64,000 nucleotides of DNA. Source: Mycolicibacterium mucogenicum DSM 44124 (GTDB lineage Bacteria; Actinomycetota; Actinomycetes; Mycobacteriales; Mycobacteriaceae). The notes beneath the pieces were generated by a model that was given only the letters and a program-made list of their open reading frames with translations, had not been told where the DNA came from and searched no databases. This document shows, piece after piece, positions 53,732-63,747 of this stretch. The position numbers and the translations under genes were made by a program. The DNA is taken from the NCBI RefSeq assembly GCF_005670685.2, contig NZ_CP062008.1, forward strand, positions 2,976,001 through 3,040,000, given 5' to 3'. Each line of letters opens with the position of its first letter. Position 1 is the stretch's first letter.

Positions 53732-54685
53732 TCATTTCGGCGCGCTCGATGAATGCGCGGCAGACATCGCGCTGGGTCTGTCAGACGCCTTGGTCGCGCC
53801 GGCCGTGCGGGTGACGATGATTCCGACGACCACCAGGACGGCGCCGATCGGCTGGTTCCACGTCAACCGCTCCGAGAGGATCACCACGCCGAGCGTCACG
53901 CCAACGACCGGGGTGAGATACGTGACGGTAGACGCGGTGGTGGCTCCCCAGGCATTGATGACGTTGGTGTTCCACACGTAAGCCAATCCCGTCCCCAGCG
54001 CACCCAGTGCTGCAATGCTGCCCACCACCGACGGGGTTGCCTCGATCGGGTGAGCCGGCAATAGCGCAGTAAGTATCAGCGCGATCACCGCGCCGATGCC
54101 GACTTGCATCGCGGCGATGGTGAGCGCCGGGAGGCCGTACGGGCTGATGAACCGCCGCAGCCATACGAAACCGACGCCATAGCAAGCCGTCGCGGCTAGA
54201 CACGCCAGCTGCGCCATCGCACTGCCCCCGCCGAGGCCGCGCCACGGCCCGAGCACCACAAGAACCCCCAAAAGCCCGATCGCCATACCAGCGAGGCGGC
54301 GCGCGTTGGGGCGCTCATCGGTCAGCGCCAGCATCGCGACGGCCATCGTCATCAACGGGGTCGTGGCGTTGTAGATGCTGGCCAACCCCGAGGACACGTG
54401 TTGTTCGGCGTACCCGAACAACAGGAACGGCGCCACACACAACATCAGGGCAACCACCGTCATGTGTCCCCACACGCGCATGGGCGGCACCGTCCGACGA
54501 CCGCCGAACACGAGGACGCACGCCAACGTCAACGCACCAACGCCCAGGCGCCCCACGACAACCTGCGCCGGTGACACGCCCTGCAAGCCCACTTTGATGA
54601 ACAGGAAGCTCGATCCCCATGCCGCAGCCAAAGCGGCGAATTGGGCACCCACTGCCAGTGACCGCCATGAGCCCATGACGACCAT
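53732..54685 (-). CDS. EamA/DMT-superfamily transporter
   Basis: The protein has 317 residues with ten membrane segments in two EamA repeats (AALAAAWGSSFLFIKVGL ... and ACLAATACYGVGFVWLRRF ...). The second ends GAVLVVVGIIV. It likely exports a metabolite. The start could be 54685 or 54676. It converges on yaeQ. Confidence 0.87.
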   Translation of the reverse strand: MVVMGSWRSLAVGAQFAALAAAWGSSFLFIKVGLQGVSPAQVVVGRLGVGALTLACVLVFGGRRTVPPMRVWGHMTVVALMLCVAPFLLFGYAEQHVSSGLASIYNATTPLMTMAVAMLALTDERPNARRLAGMAIGLLGVLVVLGPWRGLGGGSAMAQLACLAATACYGVGFVWLRRFISPYGLPALTIAAMQVGIGAVIALILTALLPAHPIEATPSVVGSIAALGALGTGLAYVWNTNVINAWGATTASTVTYLTPVVGVTLGVVILSERLTWNQPIGAVLVVVGIIVTRTAGATKASDRPSAMSAAHSSSAPK

Positions 54686-54825
54686 CGTCTCGATGACACG
54701 CGGCCGATGTCTGGCGGATATCCGACATCACAGTGACGCAGCGGCTTTCGCAACTCAGCCAAGCGCGCAGGCCTCATAGGTGCTGCGTTGCAAAGCTTCT
54801 CGGGTCGGGATTGCTTTTCCGAGCG

Positions 54826-55128
54826 CTATGACGGAATTTTGGATGCCAGCACGTCGACGTTCTCGATCGCCGGTGCCGCAGTGAACAGTTCGTCAGCGCG
54901 CTGCGCGAGTTCGGTACCCACACCGCCCGCCAAGTGTGCTTGTCGGCCGGTGTCGTCGGGAAATACGTCGAAGATGCCGAACGTCGACGCGTCGAACTGG
55001 ACGGCGAACCAGGCCCGGGTATCAGGCTCCTGCTCCACGATTGCCTGTGCGTCTGCCAGGAATTGGGCAACCTCTCCCTCTTTGCCCGGTTTTGCGTGTA
55101 CCCGAACCAACAGACCAACTCGTATCAC
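54826..55128 (-). CDS. Antibiotic-biosynthesis-monooxygenase (ABM/YgiN-like) domain protein
   Basis: The protein has 100 residues: VIRVGLLVRVHAKPGKEGEVAQFLADA, the ABM fold start, with AWFAVQFDASTFGIFDVFPDD and a C-terminal helix. YgiN-type proteins act on quinols. The GTG at 55128 has GGAGGAG directly upstream, so this start is preferred over 55161. Confidence 0.85.
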   Translation of the reverse strand: MIRVGLLVRVHAKPGKEGEVAQFLADAQAIVEQEPDTRAWFAVQFDASTFGIFDVFPDDTGRQAHLAGGVGTELAQRADELFTAAPAIENVDVLASKIPS

Positions 55129-55297
55129 TGCTCCTCCTTCGGTTGCGTCCGGTGCGGACAACCGGCCATGGCGGGTATCACGCGTGCGGGCGTGACAACT
55201 CGTGGGACCCGAGTCGACACCGACCGGCTACCCGCGTCCGGCCGGCGTAAACACCGACCTGCATGTGGAGGCGAGCGATAGAAGCACTCTTTGGAAC

Positions 55298-55498
55298 CTA
55301 AGCCTTTTGCAGTCCGCCCTCAGCGGTGTTGCTCACCGCGTCTCCGACTTCCAGCGCTTTCCACGTCGCGCGGTCGACGCGAACCGTGATCACTCGCCCG
55401 TCGTCGAGACGAATGCGCATGCGCCGGTAGAGATTTGCTCCGTCGAGAAGCGCCCGACGTTTGTCGACGACGGTGCCGTTCCACTCGGATGTCGACAT
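55298..55498 (-). CDS. Small conserved protein, 66 residues (DUF7489-like)
   Basis: The protein reads MSTSEWNGTVVDKRRALLDG..., with YRRMRIRLDDGRVITVRVDR and WKALEVGDAV, a small beta-barrel pattern I recall from actinobacterial DUF7489 proteins. It starts one base after the stop of the DHFR-like gene and is transcribed with it. Function unknown. Confidence 0.65.
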   Translation of the reverse strand: MSTSEWNGTVVDKRRALLDGANLYRRMRIRLDDGRVITVRVDRATWKALEVGDAVSNTAEGGLQKA

Positions 55499-55499
55499 C

Positions 55500-56138
55500 T
55501 CAGTTGCCCTCGACTTCCCGCGCGACGCGATAGCGGAGGTGTGCGACGCCGGGAGCGTTCAGCACGCGCACGAGTTCCAATTTCGGTAGGCCGGGCTGGA
55601 ATCCGTCGAACAAGCGCTCGCCCGAACCCAGGATCACCGGCGACACCTGCAGGTCGATCTCGTCGACCACACCGGCCTTGATCGCCTGACGTGCGCACGA
55701 TGCGCCACCGGCAATCGAGATGTCCTTCCCTCCTGCTACCGCTTGCGCCTGGGCGTATGCGGATTCGATGCCGTCGGTGACGAAATGGAATGTCGTACCG
55801 CCCTGCATCTCGATTGGCTCGTGGGCGTAGTGGGTGAGGACGAACACCGGGCAGCGATACGGCGGGGTGTCGCCCCACCACCCTCGCCAGTCCGAGCCGT
55901 CCCAATCGCCGCGAACCGGTCCGAACATGTTGCGCCCCATGATGGTTGCCCCCATTCCGTCCAACATCTCGGATACCACCTGTCGGTTAACTGGATGATC
56001 TCGGATGGGCCCGATATGCCACTCGTGGAGGGCGAGCCCACCCACTCCTAGCGGATTCTCTTCGGACTGATCTGGCCCGGCGATGTAGCCGTCGGCTGAG
56101 ATGGACATCGATAGGTTGGTTCGCGCCACGTCAAGTTC
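55500..56138 (-). CDS. Dihydrofolate-reductase-family (RibD C-terminal-like) protein
   Basis: The protein has 212 residues. It starts ARTNLSMSISADGYIAGPDQ, with MGRNMFGPVRGDW, PVFVLTH and DISIAGGASCARQAI, and ends in the DEIDLQVSPVILGSGERLF block typical of this family. It is probably an NADPH-dependent reductase of unknown substrate. The start at 56138 (MELDVAR) is preferred. Confidence 0.87.
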   Translation of the reverse strand, partial: ELDVARTNLSMSISADGYIAGPDQSEENPLGVGGLALHEWHIGPIRDHPVNRQVVSEMLDGMGATIMGRNMFGPVRGDWDGSDWRGWWGDTPPYRCPVFVLTHYAHEPIEMQGGTTFHFVTDGIESAYAQAQAVAGGKDISIAGGASCARQAIKAGVVDEIDLQVSPVILGSGERLFDGFQPGLPKLELVRVLNAPGVAHLRYRVAREVEGN

Positions 56139-56298
56139 CATTCCGTCGGTTTTGAGGTGCCTCTGCCCAATAAGACTGCGGCGCCGCCGAAAACTCATCG
56201 GCGGCGGCAGTATTGCGATTCGGGTGTCGGGCGCATCTGCGTGTTGTAGCTTGGCTGGCGCTGGGTCAGGTCAATTTGATGCGACCGGAAGGCAAACC

Positions 56299-57435
56299 AT
56301 GGCGCTCGAAGTCATCAAGACCATCCCTGTCGGCGAGACCCCGAGTCGGGTGGCACTCACTCCCGATGGTGGCCGCGCTTACGTGCTCAACGGCGGCGGT
56401 CACTCGGTCTCGGTCATCAGCACCTGGACCAATACGGTCACCGCCACCATCCCCGTCGGCGACTTCCCGGACTCGGTGGCGATCTCTCCCGACGGCACGC
56501 GTGCCTACGTCACGATCGAAAACGCCGGCACGGTCACGGTGATCAGCACTGCCACCAACACCGTCACAGCGGATATTCCGGTCGGCGACTTCGCGGGCGG
56601 AATCGCGCTCACCCCCAACGGCACGCGGGCGTATGTCGCTGCGGCCCATAGTCCGGCCACGTCCGGAGACGTCGTGGTGATCGACACGACCACCAACACA
56701 GTCACCGCGACCATCCCCGTCGACGGGCATCCCCACAGCGTCGCGGTCAGCCCGAACGGCACACGCGCCTACGTCACGAACTGGGACCTGGACGGTTCGG
56801 TGTGGGTGATCAACACCGCGACGAATACCGTGATCAAGACCGTTGAAGTCGGTGACTTGCCCAGCGGAGTTGCGGTGAGCCCCAACAGTTCCCGCGTCTA
56901 CATCACGAACGCGGCGCCCATCGGAACGGTCTCGGTGATCAACGCTGCGACCAACACCGTCACCGAGACGATCCCTGTCGGCAACTCACCGATCGGCGTG
57001 GCGGTCGGCCCCAGCGGCGCGCGCGTCTACATCACCAACCGTGGTTATCCCGGACCAGGCTCATTGCAGGTGATCAACGCCGCCACCAACGATGTCACCG
57101 AAACTCTCGACGTCGGCGAAGACGCGTGGGCTCTGGCGGTCAGTTCCGACGAAAAGCGCATCTATGTGGTGAATCTCGGCGATGACTCGGTGTCGGTGAT
57201 CGGCGACCACGTTCGGCACTTCCCCGACGTGCCCGACCTTGTCGGCGATCTTCTCGGCGGCGTCGCCGGCGACGGTGGCGGGTGGCTGATCATCGGCAAC
57301 CACTTCTACAAGATCCCGCCACGTCCCCTGGCGGTGGTGCGGATCGCGCGAGCTATCGCGCCCTACCTCGGCAAGCCGATCGAGAACCGGGATCTGGCCA
57401 AACAACTGCGCAACACCCTGAATCGGCGCAAATAG
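56299..57435 (+). CDS. YVTN-type beta-propeller protein
   Basis: The protein has 378 residues. At least six repeats of about 43 residues follow the pattern T-IPVG-P--VA-SPDG-R-YV-N--D--VSVI-TATNTV, ending in VVNLGDDSVSVIGDH. The last 90 residues are a non-repeat tail. No signal peptide precedes the start at 56299, though upstream frame is open from 56101. The role is unknown; such propellers often bind partners at the surface. Confidence 0.85.
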   Translation: MALEVIKTIPVGETPSRVALTPDGGRAYVLNGGGHSVSVISTWTNTVTATIPVGDFPDSVAISPDGTRAYVTIENAGTVTVISTATNTVTADIPVGDFAGGIALTPNGTRAYVAAAHSPATSGDVVVIDTTTNTVTATIPVDGHPHSVAVSPNGTRAYVTNWDLDGSVWVINTATNTVIKTVEVGDLPSGVAVSPNSSRVYITNAAPIGTVSVINAATNTVTETIPVGNSPIGVAVGPSGARVYITNRGYPGPGSLQVINAATNDVTETLDVGEDAWALAVSSDEKRIYVVNLGDDSVSVIGDHVRHFPDVPDLVGDLLGGVAGDGGGWLIIGNHFYKIPPRPLAVVRIARAIAPYLGKPIENRDLAKQLRNTLNRRK

Positions 57436-57438
57436 CGG

Positions 57439-58065
57439 CTAAGCGCCGCCGGCGAGAGCCTCCACAACAGCCGACGAGAACGCCGGCAGGTCGTCCGGGC
57501 CGCGACTGGTGATCAGGTTCCCATCGATGACGACCTCGCGATCGACCACGGTCGCTCCCGCGTTCTGCAAATCGATTCGAAGGCTCGGATACGACGTCAG
57601 CGTTCGGCCTTTGGCGATGCCGGCGTCGATGAGCGTCCACGGGCCGTGACAGATGACGCCGACGGGCTTGCCGGATTCGACGAAGTCGCGGACGAACTTC
57701 ACGGCCTTGTCGTCGGTGCGCAGCTTGTCGGCATTCACTGTGCCGCCAGGAATCAGCAGTGCGTCAAAGTCGGCAGGTGTTATGTCAGCGACCAGACGTT
57801 CCACAGGCTCCGTGCCACCGGGGCTCAGGTCGTTGTCGCGCATGTCGATGGAGCCTTCTTGCAGCGATACCACTTCGGTGCTGGCACCCGCTGCTTGTAC
57901 GGCGTCTCGGGGCTCCTGCAGTTCCCGGCGTTCGACGCCGTCGGTGGCGAGAATCGCCACCTTCTTGCCCTCGAGCGGGGCAATGCTCTCGTCCAGATTC
58001 TGTTCGGCTTGCCCGGCATAGTCGGCCAGTTCGGCGATCGATTCGTCGCCTTCCTCAGCACGCAT
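57439..58065 (-). CDS. DJ-1/PfpI-family protein
   Basis: The protein has 208 residues. The first 35 residues are an acidic extension. The core starts GKKVAILATDGVERREL and has the nucleophile elbow VICHGPWTLIDAG near residue 140. It is of the PfpI/YhbO type, linked to stress or glyoxal damage. GCAAGGAG lies before the ATG at 58065. Confidence 0.87.
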   Translation of the reverse strand: MRAEEGDESIAELADYAGQAEQNLDESIAPLEGKKVAILATDGVERRELQEPRDAVQAAGASTEVVSLQEGSIDMRDNDLSPGGTEPVERLVADITPADFDALLIPGGTVNADKLRTDDKAVKFVRDFVESGKPVGVICHGPWTLIDAGIAKGRTLTSYPSLRIDLQNAGATVVDREVVIDGNLITSRGPDDLPAFSSAVVEALAGGA

Positions 58066-58315
58066 CGTGAACTCCTTGCCTGCGCCGCCGCGTCTGACGG
58101 CGCCGCTCGGCTGGGTACCCGGGTGCGGCCGGGCCGAAACCGCCTGCCGTACTCGTCGTCTCGACCTGCCGAGTTGTCCTGAAACACGCGTTCTCTCAAG
58201 CACTTCAGGGCATCTTCACAGGCGGCGAGATCAAGTGACCCACCCGATCCGGAATAAACCGGCAATCGATGACCTTGCTCTCAAGAGTCGCACTTTCCCG
58301 ACCCATGGAGCATCA

Positions 58316-59125
58316 ATGACTCGTCCCGTCCGCGTCGCGGTACAAATCCAGCCCGGCGGCACGCCTGACTACGCCACGTGGCGCGATGCCGTCATGGCAG
58401 CCGACGACCTCGGTGTCGACGTGATCTTCGGCTACGACCACTTCCACCGCCCGGCGATGAAGGCCATCGTCGACGGCAAGCCCGTCCTGTTCGACGAGCA
58501 GCCCGACGTCGCCAACTTCGAGGGCTGGACCGCGCTCGCGTCGTGGGGCGAGATCACCTCACATGCCGAGATCGGGCTCCTCGTCACCGGCGTCGGCTAC
58601 CGCAACGCGGACCTGCTGGCCGACATGGCGCGTACCGTCGACCACATCAGCGGTGGCCGGCTGATCCTCGGCCTGGGCGCCGGGTGGTACGAAAAGGACT
58701 ACACGACTTACGGTTACGACTTCGGCACCTTCGGCTCGCGCTTCGACCTGTTCGACGAGAGCCTGGTCCGCATCGAGAACCGGCTGGCCGCCCTGATCCC
58801 GCCGCCGGTCCGCAAGATTCCGATCCTCATCGGCGGCACCGGGCCCAAGCGCTCATTGCCCGCCGTCGCCAAGCACGCCGACATCTGGCACGCATTCCAG
58901 GATCTCGAGGCGTTCCGCAGGTCCAGCGAACGCGTCGATGAGCTGGCAGCGACGTACGGCCGCAACGGTGCTGACATCGAGCGCTCCACGCTCTGGACCA
59001 ACGCCGAAGCCGCCGACGGTTTCCGCGAGGCCGGCGTCACGCTCTTCCAGACCGAGCTCACATCCGACAACGGCTACGACCTCACCTCTCTCAAAGAGGT
59101 CGTAGCCTGGCGGGACGGCGCGTGA
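58316..59125 (+). CDS. LLM-class F420-dependent oxidoreductase
   Basis: The protein has 269 residues and a bacterial-luciferase-like TIM barrel. It has ADDLGVDVIFGYDHFHRP, EIGLLVTGVGYRNADLLADMARTVDHISGGRLILGLGAGWYEKDY (family-defining region) and IPILIGGTGPKRSLP. In actinobacteria this group normally uses F420. The substrate is unknown. Confidence 0.87.
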   Translation: MTRPVRVAVQIQPGGTPDYATWRDAVMAADDLGVDVIFGYDHFHRPAMKAIVDGKPVLFDEQPDVANFEGWTALASWGEITSHAEIGLLVTGVGYRNADLLADMARTVDHISGGRLILGLGAGWYEKDYTTYGYDFGTFGSRFDLFDESLVRIENRLAALIPPPVRKIPILIGGTGPKRSLPAVAKHADIWHAFQDLEAFRRSSERVDELAATYGRNGADIERSTLWTNAEAADGFREAGVTLFQTELTSDNGYDLTSLKEVVAWRDGA

Positions 59126-59142
59126 TCGCGAGCTGAGCCGCG

Positions 59143-59898
59143 CTACAGCGGATTGAGGATGCGGTCCAGGAACTGTCGTGTGCGCTCTTCCTTCGGGTTG
59201 CCGATCACCTCGTCGGGTGTCCCCCGCTCCAGGATGATGCCCTGATCGGTGAACAGCACCTGATTGGAAACCTGCCTGGCGAACTGGATTTCGTGTGTGA
59301 CGATCACCATGGTCCATCCCTCGACCGCGAGATCCTTGATGACAGACAGCACCTCGCCGACGAGTTCGGGATCGAGCGCTGACGTCGGCTCGTCGAACAG
59401 CACCAGTTTCGGCTTCAATGCCAGCGCGCGAGCGATGCCGACGCGCTGCTGTTGCCCACCGGACAGTTGATACGGGTACTGGTCTTTCTTGGCGGCGAGC
59501 CCCACCTGGTCCAGCAGCGCAAGGGCTTCGGCCTCGGCCTCGTCCTTCGGCCGCTTCTGCACGATGACCGGACCCTCGGTCACGTTCTGCAAGACCGTCT
59601 TGTGCGGGAACAGATTGTGGCCCTGGAACACGAACCCGCTGCGCGACTGGAACCGGCGCACCTCGGGTTTCGGTGTGGGCGTGGAGAAATCGATTTCGAT
59701 GTCGTCCACCCGGATAACACCCGCGTCGGCCCGGTCGAGGGCGTTGAGGGTGCGCAGCAGCGTCGTCTTGCCGGACCCGGACGGCCCGATGATGGCCGTC
59801 GCCGTGCCCTGCTCGACGGTGAACGAAACACCCTTGAGCACTTTGTTGTCGCCGAAGGCTTTGTGAACACCCTCGGCCACCACGCGGTTCTCTGTCAT
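59143..59898 (-). CDS. Polar amino-acid ABC transporter ATP-binding protein
   Basis: The protein has 251 residues. Walker A is GPSGSGKTTLLR, the signature LSGGQQQRVGIARAL, Walker B LVLFDEPTSALD. It is of the GlnQ/HisP type. Its start overlaps the stop of the fused binding/permease protein (ATGA), so both make one transporter. Confidence 0.93.
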   Translation of the reverse strand: MTENRVVAEGVHKAFGDNKVLKGVSFTVEQGTATAIIGPSGSGKTTLLRTLNALDRADAGVIRVDDIEIDFSTPTPKPEVRRFQSRSGFVFQGHNLFPHKTVLQNVTEGPVIVQKRPKDEAEAEALALLDQVGLAAKKDQYPYQLSGGQQQRVGIARALALKPKLVLFDEPTSALDPELVGEVLSVIKDLAVEGWTMVIVTHEIQFARQVSNQVLFTDQGIILERGTPDEVIGNPKEERTRQFLDRILNPL

Positions 59899-61373
59899 CG
59901 CGCCACATACCTTTCCAGCCGGCGTTCAATTCGGCCCTGGCCGAACGAGAGCGCCAGGCAGATAACCCAGTAGTACACCGCGGCGGTGCCGTACAACGCG
60001 AAGAACTCGAACGTCGGTGCCGCGATGATCTGTGCTTGCCTGAGCAGTTCCGTCACGAGAATCGTCGAGGCGAGCGACGTGTCTTTCACCAGCGAGATCA
60101 ACGTGTTCGACAGCGGCGGCACCGCCACCCGGGCCGCCTGCGGCAGGATGATGCGCCGAAGTGCACCAACATAATTGAAGCCGATGGTCTCGGCCGCCTC
60201 CCACTGACCTTTGGGAATGCTCTGGATGGCCGAGCGGATGATCTCCGCCGCATAACCGCCCACGTTGAGCGAGAACGCGATGACGGCCGCGGGGAACGGA
60301 TCGATCTTCACTCCCAGTTCGGGCAGCGCGTAGAACACGATGAACAGCTGCACCAGCAGTGGAGTGCCGCGGATGATCGAGATGTAGAACCGCGCCACGT
60401 TGGCGAGAACGACGTTCGACGACAGCCGTGCCAGCGCTACGGCCAGCGCGAGTACCAGACCGATCACGAAGCTGATCACCGTCAGCGGAATGGTCTTCGT
60501 GATCGCGGCCTTCGCCAACGGCGCGAGGCTGTCGCCGATCAGCGCCCATGTCGACCGCGGTGCGTGCTGCGCGCGGTCGGTGTCGGGTCCACCAGATGCG
60601 TTGGCCTTGAGGTACTTCTGCGAGATGGCAGCGAGGGTCCCGTCGGCCCGAAGTTCGTCGAGGGCCTTGTTCAGATCGGGTAACAGCCCACTGTGCTTCC
60701 GGGCTGCGAAGCCCTGCTCGCTCTTCTCCCCCGTGTTGGCGGCGATCTTGACCGACTTGTCCCCGGTCTCGGCGAGGTAGGCGTACACCGCAATGCTGTC
60801 GTTGACCACCACATCGATGCGGCCCTGGTTGAGCAGCTTGATGGCTTGCGTGAAGCCTTCGACGACCTCCACCTTGGCGCCGTGGTCTCGTGCGACCTGC
60901 GCCCAGTTGCTGGTCGCCGTTTCACCCGCGACTTTGCCTCTGATGTCGTCGAGCGACTTGACGGACTTGTCGTCCGCCCGCGTCACGATGACGCCCTCCC
61001 CCACGGAATACGGCTCGGAGAGATCGTATTTGGCCTTGCGCTCGGCGTTGATCGTCACTTCGTTGGCGACGACGTCGAATCGGTTGGCCTCCAGCGCGGC
61101 GAAGATCGAGTCCCACGGTGTCTCGACGAACTCGACACGCACACCGAGCTTGCCTGCGACCGCCTTGGCGACATCGACGTCATATCCGACCAGTTCGTTC
61201 GTGGCGGGGTCGTGATAGCTGAACGGCGAATAGACACCTTCGGTACCGACGCGCAGCACGCCCGCCGCCTTGACCGGATTCTCGCCGTTCTTGCCCGCCG
61301 GCGACCCGCACGCCGCCAGTGCCAGGGCGACGAGCAGCAACACCGGCAGGAGGGCTCCTCGTATGTAGCGCAC
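59895..61373 (-). CDS. Fused amino-acid-binding lipoprotein and ABC permease
   Basis: The protein has 492 residues. A lipoprotein signal (LLVALALAACG) is followed by a family-3 solute-binding domain (about residues 35-260; LRVGTEGVYSPFSYHD). It then continues into a five-helix permease (about 280-490) with an EAA-like loop (AAETIGFNYVGALRRIILPQA). Fusion of binding and permease parts places one lobe pair per subunit. It imports polar amino acids with the ATPase gene downstream. Confidence 0.92.
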   Translation of the reverse strand: MRYIRGALLPVLLLVALALAACGSPAGKNGENPVKAAGVLRVGTEGVYSPFSYHDPATNELVGYDVDVAKAVAGKLGVRVEFVETPWDSIFAALEANRFDVVANEVTINAERKAKYDLSEPYSVGEGVIVTRADDKSVKSLDDIRGKVAGETATSNWAQVARDHGAKVEVVEGFTQAIKLLNQGRIDVVVNDSIAVYAYLAETGDKSVKIAANTGEKSEQGFAARKHSGLLPDLNKALDELRADGTLAAISQKYLKANASGGPDTDRAQHAPRSTWALIGDSLAPLAKAAITKTIPLTVISFVIGLVLALAVALARLSSNVVLANVARFYISIIRGTPLLVQLFIVFYALPELGVKIDPFPAAVIAFSLNVGGYAAEIIRSAIQSIPKGQWEAAETIGFNYVGALRRIILPQAARVAVPPLSNTLISLVKDTSLASTILVTELLRQAQIIAAPTFEFFALYGTAAVYYWVICLALSFGQGRIERRLERYVAR

Positions 61374-61566
61374 CGCCGGAAGTTAGCAAGTCGGTGGGCG
61401 GTCACCAAGGGTTCTGCTCAATCCGGCTGATATGGGCCATTACCGCCAGCAGGAATGGACGGAGTAGCGCTCGCCGCCACCTCGGATTACCGCCGGCGTC
61501 CATGACGGCACCGTCCCGTCCGACAACACTGACCTGTGTCGGCTTTGATCAACGAGGAGGCTCCGT

Positions 61567-62631
61567 ATGACAACGTCCATCGCCCGCAGCAGCCACACCG
61601 TCTCGCTCCTGGGCGGCGAGATCGTCGAGGAATCCGAATACGGCTCGATGCGTCGGGTCACCGCTGACGCCATGCCGATTCTGAAGAATCTGTCGATCAA
61701 GCGTCTGCTGCTCAACCCGGGTGCCATGCGCACGCCCCACTGGCACGCTAACGCCAACGAACTCACCTACTGTGTCTCGGGAACCGCGCTGGTGTCCGTC
61801 CTGGACAACCACAGCGTGTTCTCGAACTTCATCGTCACCGCAGGGCAGATGTTCCACATCGACTCCGGTGCGCTGCACCACATCGAGAACATCGGTACCG
61901 ACGTCGCCGAGTTCATCATCGCCTTCCGCAACGAACGTCCCGAGGACTTCGGCCTGGGCGCCACCTTCGGCGCGTTCACCGACGCCGTGTTGGGCAACAC
62001 CTATGACCTACCGTCGTCCGACATCAGCAAGATCCGTCGTAGCACCGTCGACCACAAACTGGCAGCCCGCACCGGCGACCCGAGCATCCCCGCCGCAGCC
62101 CACTTCAACGATCCGCACAAGTTCGACATCGAAGCCCAAGCGCCGGGCCTCAACTACGCCAGCGGCAACGCACGGTTCGCTCGCGACCAGTTCTGGCCCG
62201 CATTGAAAGACATCTCGATGTACTCGCTGCGCGTCACCGAAAGCGGTATGCGCGAACCGCATTGGCATCCCGTCACCGCGGAGATGGGCTACGTGCATCA
62301 CGGCGACGCGCGCATGACCATCATGAATCCGGACGGCACCCTCGACACGTGGAACATGACCACCGGAGATATGTACTTCATCCCCCGCGCCTACCCGCAT
62401 CACATCGAGAACATCGGCGCCGACGACTGGCATTTCCTGATCTTCTTCGACCAGCCGTTCCCGGCCGACATCGGTTTCAAAGCCTCTGCCACCGCCTATT
62501 CACGGGAAGTCCTGGCCGCCGCGTTCAACACGCACATCGAGGATCTGCCGACGTTCCCCTTCACTCCCGCAGACCCACTGGTGGTTTCGCGAGTGAACCC
62601 CGTCGACACCCACGGAGTCGCCCAACGTTGA
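61567..62631 (+). CDS. Bicupin, oxalate-decarboxylase-like
   Basis: The protein has 354 residues with two cupin domains, each with a full metal-binding set: PHWHANANELTY and ALHHIENIG in the first (near residues 58 and 100), EPHWHPVTAEMGYV and YPHHIENIG in the second (near 235 and 280). The arrangement is that of oxalate decarboxylase-type bicupins, which use manganese. The loop Glu needed for decarboxylation could not be checked. AACGAGGAGG precedes the ATG. Confidence 0.85.
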   Translation: MTTSIARSSHTVSLLGGEIVEESEYGSMRRVTADAMPILKNLSIKRLLLNPGAMRTPHWHANANELTYCVSGTALVSVLDNHSVFSNFIVTAGQMFHIDSGALHHIENIGTDVAEFIIAFRNERPEDFGLGATFGAFTDAVLGNTYDLPSSDISKIRRSTVDHKLAARTGDPSIPAAAHFNDPHKFDIEAQAPGLNYASGNARFARDQFWPALKDISMYSLRVTESGMREPHWHPVTAEMGYVHHGDARMTIMNPDGTLDTWNMTTGDMYFIPRAYPHHIENIGADDWHFLIFFDQPFPADIGFKASATAYSREVLAAAFNTHIEDLPTFPFTPADPLVVSRVNPVDTHGVAQR

Positions 62632-62643
62632 CGCCCCGTCGCG

Positions 62644-63747
62644 CTACTCCGCGAGCGTTACAGCCGATTGCCCATGTGCTCCGCCCGCGTGCCTGGAAGC
62701 ATTGCCGCCCAAGCGTTTCGCCGCGTACATCTCCAGGTCTGCCGCCATCACCAGGTCATCGATGATCGTGGGGGCGGCGGCGTCATCGACATCGGCCAGT
62801 GCAACCGTCGCCACACCGACGCTGGCGGTGATGGCGTACGGCGTCGCGGCAATGGCCGTACGCAGGCGCTCGGCGGCCGACGACTGTTGGGGTCGGTGCG
62901 TGGTGTCGGCGATCAGGAATTCGTCGCCGCCGCTGCGCCCGATCACGGCATCGTGCGAGGCCTGCTTCCGCAGTATGTCGGCCACGGCGATCAGCGCACG
63001 GTCACCGAACAGGTGGCCCCGGCTGTCGTTGAGGAGTTTGAAGCCGTCGAGATCGATCACCGTCACGATGAGATGCGCGGCCGTACCCCGGTCCCGGTGG
63101 ATCAGTTCCTGGGCTTTGATCCCGAACCCGCGCCGATTCAGCAGGAACGTCAGCGGGTCGCAGTCCGCTCGGATGAGGTCGGTGCCCAGCGCGTGGACGA
63201 CGATCTGAATGCTGGCCGGCACCGTGACGGTGAGGATGAAAATCAACCACATCGCGCACCCCGCAAGCACAGGGTGCCCGGACGCAGTCAGTCGTAGGGC
63301 GATCACCGTCGCCACGATCATCGCCACCTGGAAGTTGTAGGCGGCCTGAATCGCCCGGTGGGTGAACGCGACATACGCCGCGGGTACGCCGAACGTCGTG
63401 CAGACCAGGACGCCGACTGCCGGGTCGCTACACGACAGCGCGACGGCGGCGATACACGTAGTGACCATGGTTGCGAAGACCGTGGACCGTCGGCGGCTGG
63501 GCAGTCCGACCACCCAGATGAGGCCGGCGAGCAGCAACCCGATGATGGCCGCGCGGGTGACCAACCGCGGGACGACGCCGACCGGGCCCTCGGGAACCGT
63601 CATCAGTGCCATCGGGACCAGGCTGGTCATGATGGCGACGCCGGCGATCATCGTGCGGACCAGGCCCGACAGACCACGGAACTTGACGTACCCCATGAGC
63701 CAGTCGTAGTGATCGGATTGCCGCCACCACTGCTGGAGCCAACGCAT
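62644..63747 (-). CDS. Membrane diguanylate cyclase (GGDEF)
   Basis: The protein has 367 residues. The N-terminal 190 residues hold about six membrane segments. The C-terminal GGDEF domain has DLDGFKLLNDSRGH and the canonical GRSGGDEFLIAD. The RxxD inhibitory site five residues upstream is not present (ASHD there). It makes cyclic di-GMP from GTP. It converges on the bicupin gene, 12 bp from its stop. Confidence 0.9.
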   Translation of the reverse strand: MRWLQQWWRQSDHYDWLMGYVKFRGLSGLVRTMIAGVAIMTSLVPMALMTVPEGPVGVVPRLVTRAAIIGLLLAGLIWVVGLPSRRRSTVFATMVTTCIAAVALSCSDPAVGVLVCTTFGVPAAYVAFTHRAIQAAYNFQVAMIVATVIALRLTASGHPVLAGCAMWLIFILTVTVPASIQIVVHALGTDLIRADCDPLTFLLNRRGFGIKAQELIHRDRGTAAHLIVTVIDLDGFKLLNDSRGHLFGDRALIAVADILRKQASHDAVIGRSGGDEFLIADTTHRPQQSSAAERLRTAIAATPYAITASVGVATVALADVDDAAAPTIIDDLVMAADLEMYAAKRLGGNASRHAGGAHGQSAVTLAE